A DNA stretch of 46,188 nt from an uncultured SAR86 cluster bacterium (GCA_902525735.1 CABZIF010000008.1:1-46188); one strand, 5' to 3'. Shown: positions 8,349 through 17,588, counted from the stretch's first letter. Notes: generated by a model not told the origin, from the sequence alone. Numbers and translations: made by a program.

Positions 8349-9301
8349 CGCTTATTAAAAATTTTATTTTTTCTTGTCTAATTTTTTTAAGTATTAATTT
8401 ATCGAGTCATGAATTTAGTCCTGCTCACTTGATCATGAATGAGAAAGAAGACTCTAACTATGAGACTACTTGGATGTATCCAATTAGATCTATTGGAGAA
8501 AGAGCGTCTCTTTTATTTCCAGAAAATTGCACCGCTCTCAGCCAAATTCCTTATAGACAAGGCAAATATTCTATAGAAAAAATATCTCTCAACTGTGATT
8601 CAACTATTAGAGGAGCAGAAATTAAAGTTTTGGGACTAAGTGTTTTAAATGACGCCCTTGTGACGATTAACTTTTTAGATAAAAAAAGGTTTGAAGGATT
8701 GATGAATTTGAAGAATTCGACAATAAAAATTCCTAAAAATGAACAAACTTTTCCAACAGCCTATTTTGTTCTGGGTGTTGAGCATTTAATAGGAGGCCCA
8801 GATCATCTTTTATTTGTAATGGGCTTGTTATTTATAGTCTTCGGCTGGAAGAATTTACTAAAGACTATAACTGCCTTCACTTTAGCCCATAGCATCACTT
8901 TAGCCCTTTCAGTCTTAGGAATAGTACAGCTTCCATCTGGCAGTATCGAAGCATTAATTGCTTTGACCATTGTTTATTTGGCATTTGAAATTAATTCAGA
9001 AGACAAACTGAAGAAAACTCCGTGGCTAATGGCGTTCGGTTTTGGTTTGCTTCATGGATTCGGATTTGCAGGTGCCCTATCAGAAATAGGAATAGCAAAT
9101 GACCAACTTTTGCTATCTCTCCTTTTTTTCAACATAGGCATTGAAATCGGCCAATTAATCATGATCCCAATTTTTCTTTTTGGAATCTACTTGCTTTCAA
9201 AAATAAAATTAGAAAGAGGTTCTTATATCGGCGCTTCTTATTTATTAGGAGGTATAGGCAGTTATTGGTTTATCGAGAGGATGATTGGTATTTTGACTTA
9301 A
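8345..9301 (+). CDS. HupE/UreJ_2 family membrane protein
   Basis: 318 residues: signal peptide (1 to about 21), a periplasmic domain of about 115 residues, then six or so membrane helices. Conserved polar motifs in the helices match HupE/UreJ_2: GVEHLIGGPDHLLFVMGL, FTLAHSITLAL and FGLLHGFGFAGAL, with His residues that could bind metal. HupE/UreJ relatives are proposed nickel/cobalt permeases, but for the long UreJ_2 type with a periplasmic domain the substrate is not established. Start ATG overlaps the previous stop (ATGA) and the gene ends in a strong terminator, so it closes the operon. Metal delivery to the DUF3604 enzyme is an attractive but untested idea. Confidence 0.85.
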   Translation: MTLIKNFIFSCLIFLSINLSSHEFSPAHLIMNEKEDSNYETTWMYPIRSIGERASLLFPENCTALSQIPYRQGKYSIEKISLNCDSTIRGAEIKVLGLSVLNDALVTINFLDKKRFEGLMNLKNSTIKIPKNEQTFPTAYFVLGVEHLIGGPDHLLFVMGLLFIVFGWKNLLKTITAFTLAHSITLALSVLGIVQLPSGSIEALIALTIVYLAFEINSEDKLKKTPWLMAFGFGLLHGFGFAGALSEIGIANDQLLLSLLFFNIGIEIGQLIMIPIFLFGIYLLSKIKLERGSYIGASYLLGGIGSYWFIERMIGILT

Positions 9302-9329
9302 AAAAAGGCTGCATTAAGCAGCCTTTTTT
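9301..9329. terminator. Bidirectional Rho-independent terminator
   Basis: Perfect stem AAAAAAGGCTGC / GCAGCCTTTTTT around an ATTAA loop, with T-runs on both strands. It lies between two convergent genes (stops at 9301 and 9337) and should stop transcription from both sides. Confidence 0.92.
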
Positions 9330-9336
9330 ATTTTTT

Positions 9337-10140
9337 TTAACTAGATGGAATTTGTCCGGTATTATAAGAAATTACATCTTGGCATGAAGCTACTTCATCA
9401 AAAGCTGCTTGGATATTTGACGCTTTTGCTAAAAAGTTAGCATTTCCTTCTGCTCTTTTTTCGACTGTCTGATGAAAATCTCCCCATATGAAGTCAAATT
9501 CTTCTGTTTCATAATCAGGTGCTAGCACCATAAATCCATATGGAGCATCAATATTTTCGTCTGAATCTAACCAAGCATCGAAACTATCAATTGATGAAAT
9601 TAGTTCATCTGCACCTTGTCCTTCATTGTATGAACAGGCCATATAATTTGAATTAAAGTTAGTTCTATCAAACTCGCCCAACGAGTCGACATCTCTTCTC
9701 ATATAAGCATCGAAAGAAAAAGTATCCTCTTTATTTCCGCAAACTAGAATGTTGCTTGTTTCCTCACTCCACTCTGCTGTTTTTTCATACCCAGCCCATG
9801 TAGCCCAACCATCTTCAGCATCTTCTTTTGAATTCCAAACAAGTTGCCAATAGCCGTCTTCTTCAGCATCCTCGGGTTTGCTCTCATAGCCGAGGCCATA
9901 AGCAGCAACGATTGTTGAATCAACCTCTACCAAAAGACTCTGCCAGCCGGGAAGCATGTCCTGAGCGAAGGCTTCTGGAGAATAGTCAGGTCCTAATTCA
10001 CAAGGGATATATTCCACATAAAACTTTTGGGGGTAATTTTCTGAACCTAGTTCAGAATATGTTGGAGTTGACTCGCTGCTGCAAGCAACAAAAACTCCTA
10101 GTAAAGCAACGAGTGTTGCTATTTTTATATTTTTTTTCAT
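9337..10140 (-). CDS. Lipoprotein of unknown function with internal duplication
   Basis: 267 residues with a classic lipoprotein signal (KK start, hydrophobic core, lipobox VFVAC, Cys20) and a strong AGGAGAG ribosome site. The mature part is acidic and seems to be two copies of one domain of about 85 residues. Copy 1 runs from Cys47 to Cys134 and copy 2 from Cys169 to Cys253. Each begins with a Cys, has an aromatic/acidic strand (GYWQLVWNSKEDAEDGW versus FDFIWGDFHQTVEKRAEG) and ends at a Cys after a helix, suggesting one disulfide per repeat. The layout resembles small ferredoxin-like dimeric-barrel folds, but I cannot name a family. It is downstream of the GST gene on the same strand. Confidence 0.75.
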   Translation of the reverse strand: MKKNIKIATLVALLGVFVACSSESTPTYSELGSENYPQKFYVEYIPCELGPDYSPEAFAQDMLPGWQSLLVEVDSTIVAAYGLGYESKPEDAEEDGYWQLVWNSKEDAEDGWATWAGYEKTAEWSEETSNILVCGNKEDTFSFDAYMRRDVDSLGEFDRTNFNSNYMACSYNEGQGADELISSIDSFDAWLDSDENIDAPYGFMVLAPDYETEEFDFIWGDFHQTVEKRAEGNANFLAKASNIQAAFDEVASCQDVISYNTGQIPSS

Positions 10141-10205
10141 TTTTCTCTCCTTTGAAAAATTTATAAGGACATTAACATTAGTAGATTTCTAATCTTTCTT
10201 CAAAT

Positions 10206-11063
10206 CTAAATAGTTTCTTTTATTTTTTCTTTGAGTTTTTCTAAATGTGGATTGTCTTTATTTGAAAATATTTCATTCAATTTTTCTTCATGGTCCCTAA
10301 AATCTAAGATCCCTTTTTTATAACTATCTCTAGCTTTTAAATTTTTCCAATAAGCCTTAATTTTAGGAAGCTCCGGCATCTCCATTACTGAATCAAGCCT
10401 CAAATCTTGCAATCTATAAAAACAACACATTAAATTGATATCGGCATGGCTAAAATCACCGAATAAAAATCCATCTTCTGGTAAGTTGTTTTCAAGCTCT
10501 AATATTCCTTGTACAAAACCCTTGTATGCAAGAGGACCAACCCGATCTTTAAGCGACGAAAAATACATAGTTACAAAGGCAATTTTTCTTTCCCTGCGAG
10601 GATGTCTAAGAATAATATTCCATATGGCTTTATAACTTAGTTTTTTAATTAACGTCTCTATCAAACTCATAGAGAAAAGCGGAATGGTAGTTCCCAAAGT
10701 TTTTCCCATTGGGACGCCTTCTGTGATGGTAGTATCGTAAACCCAATTTCTTAATTTTTCCCGACTTGCCTCATCTTTTGGCCATAGATTTATATTATTT
10801 TCCCCTTCTAGATCGTCTAATCTTTCAATAATATAGGCGCTGTCTCTGACTATTTCATCGTTGATCTTCAATACAGGAACCACCCCAGTTGGGTTGATAT
10901 TTTTAAGGTAATCTTTGGTAATGTTTTCTGCTTCTTCATAGTGATCGCATAATTTAATCGGGAAATGATCAAATTCGAGCCCCTTTTCGAATAGTGCAAC
11001 TCTTACCATTTGGCTACAAAGTGACCAATTGGCATGATAAAGAGTAAGTTTTGGTTTCGTCAT
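10206..11063 (-). CDS. Glutathione S-transferase family protein
   Basis: 285 residues. The N-terminal thioredoxin-like domain (about 5-85) has the entry YHANWSLCSQMVRVAL, with a Ser/Cys at the usual catalytic site, the cis-proline segment NPTGVVPVL, and the glutathione-binding DSAYIIERLD. A helical C-terminal domain follows with FGDFSHADINLMC, the N-capping motif of GSTs. It is longer than the usual 200-230 residues because of a mid insert (about 120-165) and a charged tail. Substrate unknown. A good minus-strand promoter lies just upstream, and gshA elsewhere in this window supplies the glutathione pathway. Confidence 0.85.
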   Translation of the reverse strand: MTKPKLTLYHANWSLCSQMVRVALFEKGLEFDHFPIKLCDHYEEAENITKDYLKNINPTGVVPVLKINDEIVRDSAYIIERLDDLEGENNINLWPKDEASREKLRNWVYDTTITEGVPMGKTLGTTIPLFSMSLIETLIKKLSYKAIWNIILRHPRRERKIAFVTMYFSSLKDRVGPLAYKGFVQGILELENNLPEDGFLFGDFSHADINLMCCFYRLQDLRLDSVMEMPELPKIKAYWKNLKARDSYKKGILDFRDHEEKLNEIFSNKDNPHLEKLKEKIKETI

Positions 11064-11091
11064 AATTCAACAGGTTGCATCATGTCTTCTT

Positions 11092-11119
11092 ATAATATAG
11101 TTTAGATTAAGGATATCAA
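11092..11119 (-). promoter_or_regulatory. Sigma70-like promoter for the GST gene
   Basis: On the minus strand: -35 TTGATA, 16-bp spacer, -10 TATTAT, each 5 of 6 to consensus, 29 bp ahead of the GST start codon. A perfect TATAAT reads the other way at 11091-11096 and may serve the small membrane-protein gene, so this is probably a shared divergent promoter. Confidence 0.5.
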
Positions 11120-11129
11120 TTTTTGGTAA

Positions 11130-11510
11130 ATGCTGGATAAAGTTTTTTTATTTTTATTTGGGCTCGAATGGCTTGGCTTCGGGATTCTGGGTTTATTTTT
11201 TCCTGAGATAATCACTGGTCTCCTTGGGGTCTATGAATATTCAGCAGTTTATTTAAATGAAACCAGAGCTCTGTATGCTTTTTTTACTCTCATTGGCCTG
11301 ATGTCTTTTATAAGTATTTATCGCATAAATTTAAGAAAAAAAGTTTATCTAACTTATGCAATTTTCTTAGGAAGTTTCGTTGTTGGCAGAATTATAAGTT
11401 TTCTTTTAGACGACAGTTTAAATACAACTACTTTTTATATTTTCTTAAATGAAATAATCGTCTTTGCAATTTGTTTTTGGCGCTACTCAAAAAGAGACTT
11501 TATTTTCTAA
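11130..11510 (+). CDS. Small four-helix membrane protein, DUF4345-like
   Basis: 126 residues with four predicted membrane helices (about 4-26, 43-61, 70-92 and 98-116). The first half, with GLEWLGFGILGLFFPE and the conserved NETRALYAFFTLIGL segment, resembles the DUF4345 family, whose role is not known. No strong ribosome site is seen; the ATG follows GGTAA. Its TAA overlaps the stop of the convergent hydrolase gene by 4 bp (CTAA). Confidence 0.7.
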   Translation: MLDKVFLFLFGLEWLGFGILGLFFPEIITGLLGVYEYSAVYLNETRALYAFFTLIGLMSFISIYRINLRKKVYLTYAIFLGSFVVGRIISFLLDDSLNTTTFYIFLNEIIVFAICFWRYSKRDFIF

Positions 11511-12448
11511 AGTAGATTTTCTTTCAAAAACTCTAGCGCGTCTTTTTTACAAGCTCGTCTTAAGTCCCAAGTCCCGCCAGTCCAAGCACCGAACTTTGCA
11601 ACTTCCTCAAATAGTTTTAGCCTGTCCTCTGGACTATTCAGTGGTAGAACTTTTCCATCATCTGTTTCATAAGTCATGTCACCGTTATTATCTATTTTTG
11701 CAAATCTTGATACTTTTGGGGCTATTGAATCAGGCCAAAAAGTTTTGGGATACATTGAATCAAAACCATGCAAGCCTCCTTGGTAGAGAATATCTTTACA
11801 ATTAGCTCCTGATTCATTTATCCCTATAGTCAATTCCTGAGCAAGCTCAAAAGGAGTGTAATCATCTTGGTCACCCAAAAGATTTAGAATCGGTGCTTTT
11901 GTCCATCTCATCTCTTCGGGCCAATATGAAGCTAAAGGATAATAATTTAAATGTAGTGCAAACCTTTCTCCTTTTGGAGCTAACTTTTCTGCCAATGGCA
12001 ACCATCCTGCGTAAAGAGACGAGCCTGCACCCAAACTCCAACCACAAATACCGATCTTATTTTTGTCTATATCAGGGTGTTTAGAAAGAAACTTTAAAGG
12101 TTCAAATGCATCAGCCAAAATCATTGCTGTAGTGACGGCCATTTGTTCTTCCGATGTTGAAGTCACACCTCTTGATTCAAAACTATTTACCTGAAACACA
12201 GCTATACCAGATTCCAAAATATCCTTGATCATTTCATATTGTGCAGCGCCCCATCCACCACTGTGGTGAACACAAACCATGCAAGAATATGGTTTTTTTC
12301 CTTCTTCAGGAAATAATAACCATCCTTCTAAGTCTTGCTCTGGCAAGTTATCTAATTCATTAACGATGTGAAAAAATTCAAAAGGATTGGTTGATTTGTA
12401 CTTTATGAAACCAAAATCTCCCTCTTTGAAGCTTAAATCTTCATTCAT
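11507..12448 (-). CDS. Dienelactone hydrolase family alpha/beta-hydrolase
   Basis: 313 residues, cytoplasmic. The nucleophile elbow is GICGWSLGAG (G-x-S-x-G); the acid is expected in LLGDQDDYTPFE and the base in GGLHGFD, giving a complete Ser/Asp/His triad. The oxyanion-side loop is VCVHHSGGWGA. The family cleaves dienelactones and other small carbonyl esters. An insert between the base histidine and the last helix contains KIDNNGDMTYETDDG, which looks like a short acidic surface loop. Substrate unknown. It is divergent from pckA across a 130-bp gap. Confidence 0.85.
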   Translation of the reverse strand: MNEDLSFKEGDFGFIKYKSTNPFEFFHIVNELDNLPEQDLEGWLLFPEEGKKPYSCMVCVHHSGGWGAAQYEMIKDILESGIAVFQVNSFESRGVTSTSEEQMAVTTAMILADAFEPLKFLSKHPDIDKNKIGICGWSLGAGSSLYAGWLPLAEKLAPKGERFALHLNYYPLASYWPEEMRWTKAPILNLLGDQDDYTPFELAQELTIGINESGANCKDILYQGGLHGFDSMYPKTFWPDSIAPKVSRFAKIDNNGDMTYETDDGKVLPLNSPEDRLKLFEEVAKFGAWTGGTWDLRRACKKDALEFLKENLL

Positions 12449-12578
12449 AATTACCTATAAAATGTAGTCAGGAATATATTATATTTTAGATATGATATAT
12501 CAATAAAATTTGGCATAATAGTTTTCCTTTTACTGAATCCAGTATCATTTAAGGGAAGGAATTTTAGAGAGAAGAATT

Positions 12579-14102
12579 TTGAATCATAATTTACCAATAC
12601 CTAGCTTATTAGACATCGCGATAAAAAAAGGCGAAGGCATTCAGATAAAAAATGGTGCTTTTGTTGTCACTACGGGTAAAAGAACTGGAAGAAGTCCAGC
12701 AGATAGATTTTTAGTTGACGATGCTTTGACACATGGTGTTGTCGATTGGGGCGAGAACAATCAACCGATAGAAGCTGAAAAATTTTTAAATCTTTGGGAT
12801 GAATCCGAAGAGTATCTTAAGAGTAAAGATAAATATACAGCTGATCTTCATGTTGGTGCCAGCTCGGAACATTACCAGCCGGTAACAATTGAGAATGAAT
12901 TCGCTTGGCAAAATATGTTTTGTCAAAGCTTATTTATTAAAACGGAATCTTTCAACCCCAAATCAAAAGATGTTTGGCAACTTAGATCTGTTCCAAGCTT
13001 CAAATGTGATCCTAGTCGTCATGGAACGAATTCCGATGGAACGGTAATAATCAATTTTTCAACCAAACAGATCTTAATCCTTGGAATTGGTTATGCAGGA
13101 GAAATGAAAAAATCTATGTTTGGGATTATGAATTTTATTCTTCCCGAAGAAGATGTCTTATCGATGCACTGTGCAGCTAATGCAGGAAAAGATGGCGATG
13201 TGTCATTGTTTTTTGGACTATCGGGTACCGGGAAAACAACTCTTTCAGCAGATCCTGAAAGATGGCTAATTGGCGACGACGAGCATGGTTGGGGAGACGG
13301 TATTGTTTTTAATATTGAAGGCGGATGCTATGCCAAAACTGTAGACCTATCTCAAAAAAATGAACCAGTTATTTGGAACGCAATAAAAAACGGCACCATT
13401 TTGGAAAACGTAATTTTTGATCCTAACAGTTTAGAGGTAGATTACACCGATCAATCTTTAACTGAAAATACCAGGGCTTGTTATCCTCTTAGTCATGTTG
13501 ATCAACATTTAGAAAAAAATTATGGGGGCGAGCCGCAAAATATTATCTTTTTAACTTGCGATCTATCCGGAGTGATGCCACCGGTTTCAATATTATCCAA
13601 AGAGCAGGCTGCCTATCATTTTTTAAGTGGTTATACAGCAAAAGTTGGCTCTACTGAATTAGGATCGACTGAAGAAATATCTTCTACTTTTTCAAACTGT
13701 TTTGGTGCACCATTTTTCCCAAGAAAAGCTCAAGTATATGCAGATCTATTAATGAAAAGAATTGAAGGCTTTGGTAGCAAAGTTTATATAGTAAATTCTG
13801 GTTGGACTGGAGGATCTTATGGGGTTGGAGAAAGATTTAACATTCCAACTACTCGAAATATTATTAAAGCAATTCAGTCAGGGTCTATTGAAGAAAGTCC
13901 AAAATCTAAACTCGACATTATGAACGTAGAAATTCCTACAGAACTAGATGGAGTTGAAACTAAAATTTTGAATCCATCTGAAACTTGGTCTGACCAGGGT
14001 CTCTATAAAAAAGCAGCTGAAGATTTGGCGATTAAGTTTAATGAGAACATCTCTAAATTTGAAGTAACAGACGAAATCCTTGCTTCTGGCCCTTCTACCT
14101 AA
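12579..14102 (+). CDS. pckA: Phosphoenolpyruvate carboxykinase (ATP)
   Basis: Converts oxaloacetate plus ATP to phosphoenolpyruvate and CO2, the entry step of gluconeogenesis. At 507 residues it is slightly short, lacking about 20 N-terminal residues of the E. coli protein. Clear blocks are [13 protein letters not shown] (substrate site), [13 protein letters not shown], the kinase loop [14 protein letters not shown] (about 213-226), [10 protein letters not shown] with metal-binding acids, and [15 protein letters not shown] near the C-terminus. Translation begins at a TTG (12579) downstream of purine-rich GAGAGAAG; no in-frame ATG precedes the conserved region. The 130-bp upstream gap contains a CATAAT near 12514 but no clear -35 box. 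Confidence 0.95.
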   Translation: MNHNLPIPSLLDIAIKKGEGIQIKNGAFVVTTGKRTGRSPADRFLVDDALTHGVVDWGENNQPIEAEKFLNLWDESEEYLKSKDKYTADLHVGASSEHYQPVTIENEFAWQNMFCQSLFIKTESFNPKSKDVWQLRSVPSFKCDPSRHGTNSDGTVIINFSTKQILILGIGYAGEMKKSMFGIMNFILPEEDVLSMHCAANAGKDGDVSLFFGLSGTGKTTLSADPERWLIGDDEHGWGDGIVFNIEGGCYAKTVDLSQKNEPVIWNAIKNGTILENVIFDPNSLEVDYTDQSLTENTRACYPLSHVDQHLEKNYGGEPQNIIFLTCDLSGVMPPVSILSKEQAAYHFLSGYTAKVGSTELGSTEEISSTFSNCFGAPFFPRKAQVYADLLMKRIEGFGSKVYIVNSGWTGGSYGVGERFNIPTTRNIIKAIQSGSIEESPKSKLDIMNVEIPTELDGVETKILNPSETWSDQGLYKKAAEDLAIKFNENISKFEVTDEILASGPST

Positions 14103-14155
14103 TTAGACTATAGAAACTTATTTTAATTTGAGTCATTAATTATTGAATAAAATTC

Positions 14156-15706
14156 ATGCCAAATGCATTTAAGGACTCACTAAAAAAATTAAGTGATCTC
14201 AACCTTGCTAATTATTCAAACTTTTCTCAAAGAGGTATTGAGAAAGAATCCTTAAGAGTTAGTGATTCTGAAATATCTAACTCGGATCATCCAAAAGTTT
14301 TAGGCTCAGCCCTAACAAACCCTTTTATTACAACGGATTTCTCTGAAGCTTTATTGGAGTTTATTACGAGAAAATCCTCTTCAGTTGAAAAAGCTCTTGA
14401 TGATTTAAAAATTATTCTAGCCTACACACATCAAAATATTGATGATGTTATTTGGCCAGGTAGTGTCCCTTGCTCTATAAAAGAAGAATCAAAGATTAGA
14501 ATTGCAAATTATGGAATTAGTAATTCAGGAAAACTAAAGGAACTTTATAGGATCGGACTAAGTTATAGATATGGAAGCATGATGCAGTGTGTATCAGGCA
14601 TCCATTATAATTTTTCATTGAATGAAGATTTTTTTAAAAAATGGCAAGGTCAGAAAGAGAACTTTCGATCTTTTCAAGACGAAAAGTATTTGAACTTGGT
14701 AAGAAATTTTAGGAAAAATGCTTGGCTTCTTCTTTATTTATTTGGTGCGAGTCCAGTTGTCCCAAATACCTTCCTAACCGATAGAAAAAATTTCCTCAAA
14801 CCTCTTAACAGCAAAGACTCTTTTTTAGAAAATGCAACCTGTTTGAGGATGAGTGAATTAGGCTATATGTCTGAAGCTCAAGATAACCTGAATATTGCTT
14901 ATAACACCTTGGACGAATATATATCTGACCTGAGAAATGCTTTGACGAAAAAGTATGAGCCGTATGAAAAAATTGGCTTAAAAAAAGGGAATCAACACAT
15001 ACAAATTAATGACTCAATTATTCAAATTGAAAACGAATATTATAGTTCTATAAGACCAAAAAGAGTTGTTGATAGTGGCCAAAGGCCTATAAATGTTTTA
15101 AAAAACAAGGGCATAGAATATGTAGAGGTAAGATGTTTGGATAATAATCCCTTTCTTAGAGGTAGCATTGATAAACATACAGCTTATTTTATTGAAGCTT
15201 ACCTTATGGTTTCGCTTATTGACGAAAATTACTCTTTTGATGAAATTAGAATTAAAGAAATTCAAGACAACTGGCAAAATACAGTCAGAAATGGCAGAGA
15301 TTCAAAGCTGTTGCTAAAGCGCGATGGTAAAACTATTTCTGTTAAAGATGCCGCGAATGAAGTATTTAGCAAAATTTATGACTATGCCTACGCTCTTCCA
15401 ATTGAGGCATACGATCTTAAAAATAAAATCTTAAGGTCTTTAGATGTACAAAAATCAAAAATTCGTGACTCAGAGTTAACGCCTTCGGGAAAGATTTTAA
15501 AAGAAATGCAAGAAAAAAATCTTACTTGGGATGAATTTTGCAACGTTAGAGCAGAAAAAAATATTAGTTATTATAAATCCTTAAAAAAAGATACAACAAA
15601 TATAAAAATATCTTCAGAGATTTCACTTGAAGATTTTGAAAAATTAGAGTCTTCGAAACAAGTTGATTTTGATACTTTTTTAAAGGATTATTTAAACGCT
15701 ATATAA
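14156..15706 (+). CDS. gshA: Glutamate-cysteine ligase (gammaproteobacterial type)
   Basis: First enzyme of glutathione synthesis: ATP-dependent joining of L-glutamate gamma-carboxyl to L-cysteine. 516 residues, as in E. coli GshA (518). Diagnostic stretches are RGIEKESLRV near the N-terminus (acidic metal ligands), TDFSEALLEFIT, SYRYGSMMQCVSGIHYNFS, GASPVVPNTFL and the YVEVRCLDNNPF block. 53 bp separate it from pckA, with no terminator seen between, and the quinone oxidoreductase starts 13 bp after its stop. gshB is not in the window. Confidence 0.95.
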   Translation: MPNAFKDSLKKLSDLNLANYSNFSQRGIEKESLRVSDSEISNSDHPKVLGSALTNPFITTDFSEALLEFITRKSSSVEKALDDLKIILAYTHQNIDDVIWPGSVPCSIKEESKIRIANYGISNSGKLKELYRIGLSYRYGSMMQCVSGIHYNFSLNEDFFKKWQGQKENFRSFQDEKYLNLVRNFRKNAWLLLYLFGASPVVPNTFLTDRKNFLKPLNSKDSFLENATCLRMSELGYMSEAQDNLNIAYNTLDEYISDLRNALTKKYEPYEKIGLKKGNQHIQINDSIIQIENEYYSSIRPKRVVDSGQRPINVLKNKGIEYVEVRCLDNNPFLRGSIDKHTAYFIEAYLMVSLIDENYSFDEIRIKEIQDNWQNTVRNGRDSKLLLKRDGKTISVKDAANEVFSKIYDYAYALPIEAYDLKNKILRSLDVQKSKIRDSELTPSGKILKEMQEKNLTWDEFCNVRAEKNISYYKSLKKDTTNIKISSEISLEDFEKLESSKQVDFDTFLKDYLNAI

Positions 15707-15719
15707 AAAGGAGAAGTTG

Positions 15720-16694
15720 ATGAAGGCATATGTTTGTAGAGAATTCGGACCGGTTGAATCTCATAAGGTTGAGGAAATAGAAGATCCTAGAGCTGAGGCC
15801 GGCCAAGTTGTAGTTGATGTAAAAGCTGCAGGAGTGAGCTTCCCTGACGTTTTAATTGTTCAAGGAAAGTATCAATTTCAACCTCCTTTTCCTTTTTCTC
15901 CAGGAGGAGAAATTGCAGGTGTAATTAGTGAAGTTGGCGAAGGCGTTGTCGATTGGAAGGTAGGAGATCGAGTAATTGCTATGACTGGAAATGGCGGGAT
16001 TGCTGAGAAGGTAGTGGCTTTTGAAATGACTTTGATGCCACTTCCAGAAACAATGGATTTTAAAGACGGCGCAGCATTTCCTCTTAACTATGGAACTACT
16101 TATCACGCCTTAAAACAAAGAGGCCAATTGCAATCTGGCGAAACTCTTCTCGTTACTGGCGCTGGAGGAGGAGTTGGCACAACAGCTATTGAAATTGGTA
16201 AAGCAATGGGAGCGAAAGTGATTGCTGCAGCCAGCACCGAAGAAAAATTAGAGATTGCTAAAAACCTTGGTGCCGACGAAACAATAAATTATAGCGATGG
16301 TGAACTGAAAGAAAAAGTAAAGGCTTTAACCGATGGTTTAGGAGCAGATGTTATTTACGATCCAATCGGCGGGGATATTTTTTTACAATGCATGCGATGT
16401 GTAAATTGGAAAGGCAGAGTTTTAGTAATTGGTTTTGCAAGCGGTCCTATTCCTGAAGTACCGACTAACCTAGCACTACTTAAAGGGTGTTCTATCGTAG
16501 GTGTTTTTTGGGGAAGGTTCACTGGCGCTGAGCCAGAAGAAAATTCAAAAAACTTTGACGAATTATTTGCGCTTCATGCCGAAGGCAAACTCAAACCACA
16601 GATTACCAAAAGCTACTCTCTAGATGATGCTGCAGAAGCTATATCGTCTTTAGAAAACAGAAAGGCAACTGGAAAAGTCGTAATCGAAATGTAA
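15720..16694 (+). CDS. NADPH:quinone oxidoreductase-like MDR protein
   Basis: 324 residues. I start at the ATG at 15720 rather than the TTG three bases earlier, because AAGGAG at 15708-15713 sits 6 bases before the ATG and only 3 before the TTG. GroES-like domain at 25-120, with FPDVLIVQGKYQ and FPFSPGGEIAGV, then a Rossmann domain with TGAGGGVGTTAIEIGKAMGA. No zinc ligands, which is typical of QOR-type enzymes that reduce quinones or enoyl compounds with NADPH. It is a separate lineage from the MDR gene at 2712. The gene ends 2 bp before a terminator hairpin. Confidence 0.88.
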   Translation: MKAYVCREFGPVESHKVEEIEDPRAEAGQVVVDVKAAGVSFPDVLIVQGKYQFQPPFPFSPGGEIAGVISEVGEGVVDWKVGDRVIAMTGNGGIAEKVVAFEMTLMPLPETMDFKDGAAFPLNYGTTYHALKQRGQLQSGETLLVTGAGGGVGTTAIEIGKAMGAKVIAAASTEEKLEIAKNLGADETINYSDGELKEKVKALTDGLGADVIYDPIGGDIFLQCMRCVNWKGRVLVIGFASGPIPEVPTNLALLKGCSIVGVFWGRFTGAEPEENSKNFDELFALHAEGKLKPQITKSYSLDDAAEAISSLENRKATGKVVIEM

Positions 16695-16695
16695 A

Positions 16696-16723
16696 AAAAG
16701 AGGAGCTTTTAAGCTCCCCTTTT
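16696..16723. terminator. Bidirectional Rho-independent terminator
   Basis: Stem AAAAG-A-GGAGCTT / AAGCTCC-C-CTTTT with one A/C mismatch and a TT loop, T-rich on one side and A-rich on the other. It lies between the convergent quinone oxidoreductase (stop at 16694) and the small membrane protein (stop at 16731). Confidence 0.85.
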
Positions 16724-16730
16724 AATTTAT

Positions 16731-17147
16731 TTATTGTTTTGGCTCTGGTGCCATCCAAGTAGGTACCAAAAGACTAATTAAGATAACAAGAAAAAATATT
16801 ATCGCAATCGGGTCTGCAGGTATCAGAGAGAATTCAGGTAGTTCTGAACCTCCGCCAAAAAAATCTACTAACTGCTGGCTTCCTGGTGAAATTGTTTCTA
16901 ATTGAGCTAAATTATATGCGGTAGTTTGCTGCAAATTATTAAGCAAGCCAAAGACAAAAAGGTTGAAATAGACTACTGAAAGCGAGAACAAAGAAGATAG
17001 TACTTTCTGTACGACATTTGCTCCCATATCTGTAATTCTGTTTACTCCTCTAAAAGCCATCCACAATAAGAACACAAAAGATGCAAGGTAAATTGCATTA
17101 CTTATTAATGAGCTATTGAATAAGGCAAGTATTTGATACTCATCCAT
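16731..17147 (-). CDS. Three-helix membrane protein, paralog A, unknown function
   Basis: 138 residues with three predicted helices (about 12-33, 46-70 and 112-131) and a Gly-rich acidic loop (FFGGGSELPEFS) before the last. I do not recognise the family. It is clearly a paralog of the gene just upstream: both begin M-[DE]-E-Y-Q and share LxW-x-AFR at the end of helix 1, GxNVVxK-[IV]-L-x-S-[IL]-F leading into helix 2, and a DPI entry to helix 3. Strong AAGGAGG ribosome site. It is 18 bp downstream of the paralog, last gene before a terminator, and presumably co-transcribed under the Fur-like box upstream of the pair. Confidence 0.72.
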   Translation of the reverse strand: MDEYQILALFNSSLISNAIYLASFVFLLWMAFRGVNRITDMGANVVQKVLSSLFSLSVVYFNLFVFGLLNNLQQTTAYNLAQLETISPGSQQLVDFFGGGSELPEFSLIPADPIAIIFFLVILISLLVPTWMAPEPKQ

Positions 17148-17165
17148 TTTTTCCTCCTTTAAATG

Positions 17166-17588
17166 TTAAGAGTTTGAGTTATTCGGTCCCCAAATTCCAA
17201 TTAATATAATTAACAGAATTGATAACCACCAAATCATCACTATTGGATCTCCAGCTAATGATGCTTCTGGGTAGCTGCCGCCACCATTATCAGCTACAAA
17301 AGCTTCTGCTATTGAAGATATTTCAACACCAGTATTTTTAAGCTCTGATAAAGTGAAAGCTGCTCCTTGATTTAATACAGATAAAAAAGTTCCTGATCCG
17401 TATCCAAACCAGACAACTCCTATACCAAATATAGAGCCCAGAATTTTTGAAACTACATTTCCGCCAGATTCATTAATAGCTTTAGATACTCTGAAAGCAA
17501 CCCAAACCAAAAAAATCATTGCTAAGAAAAACAACATTACTCCTGCTGATTGCACCGCTAGAAGCATCCAAACTTGATATTCTTCCAT
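17166..17588 (-). CDS. Three-helix membrane protein, paralog B, unknown function
   Basis: 140 residues, three helices (about 9-33, 45-70 and 113-132), a loop rich in Gly/Asp (VADNGGGSYPEAS) and a short polar tail. Same architecture as its downstream paralog, with moderate identity by eye, so an old tandem duplication. Strong GGAGGGAG ribosome site. The 98-bp gap upstream holds a 15-bp palindrome very close to a Fur box, overlapping the probable promoter, which suggests expression when iron is scarce (inference). Its position right after SCO1 at the end of the oxidase cluster may be functional or accidental. Confidence 0.72.
   Translation of the reverse strand: MEEYQVWMLLAVQSAGVMLFFLAMIFLVWVAFRVSKAINESGGNVVSKILGSIFGIGVVWFGYGSGTFLSVLNQGAAFTLSELKNTGVEISSIAEAFVADNGGGSYPEASLAGDPIVMIWWLSILLIILIGIWGPNNSNS

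Noticed and set aside
11507..11805. A plus-strand 113-codon frame overlapping the dienelactone hydrolase tail
   Set aside because: It is antisense to conserved hydrolase coding sequence and shows no domain.
12486..12503. TGATATATCA palindrome and nearby repeats upstream of pckA as an operator
   Set aside because: Short and in AT-rich sequence; too likely by chance to call.
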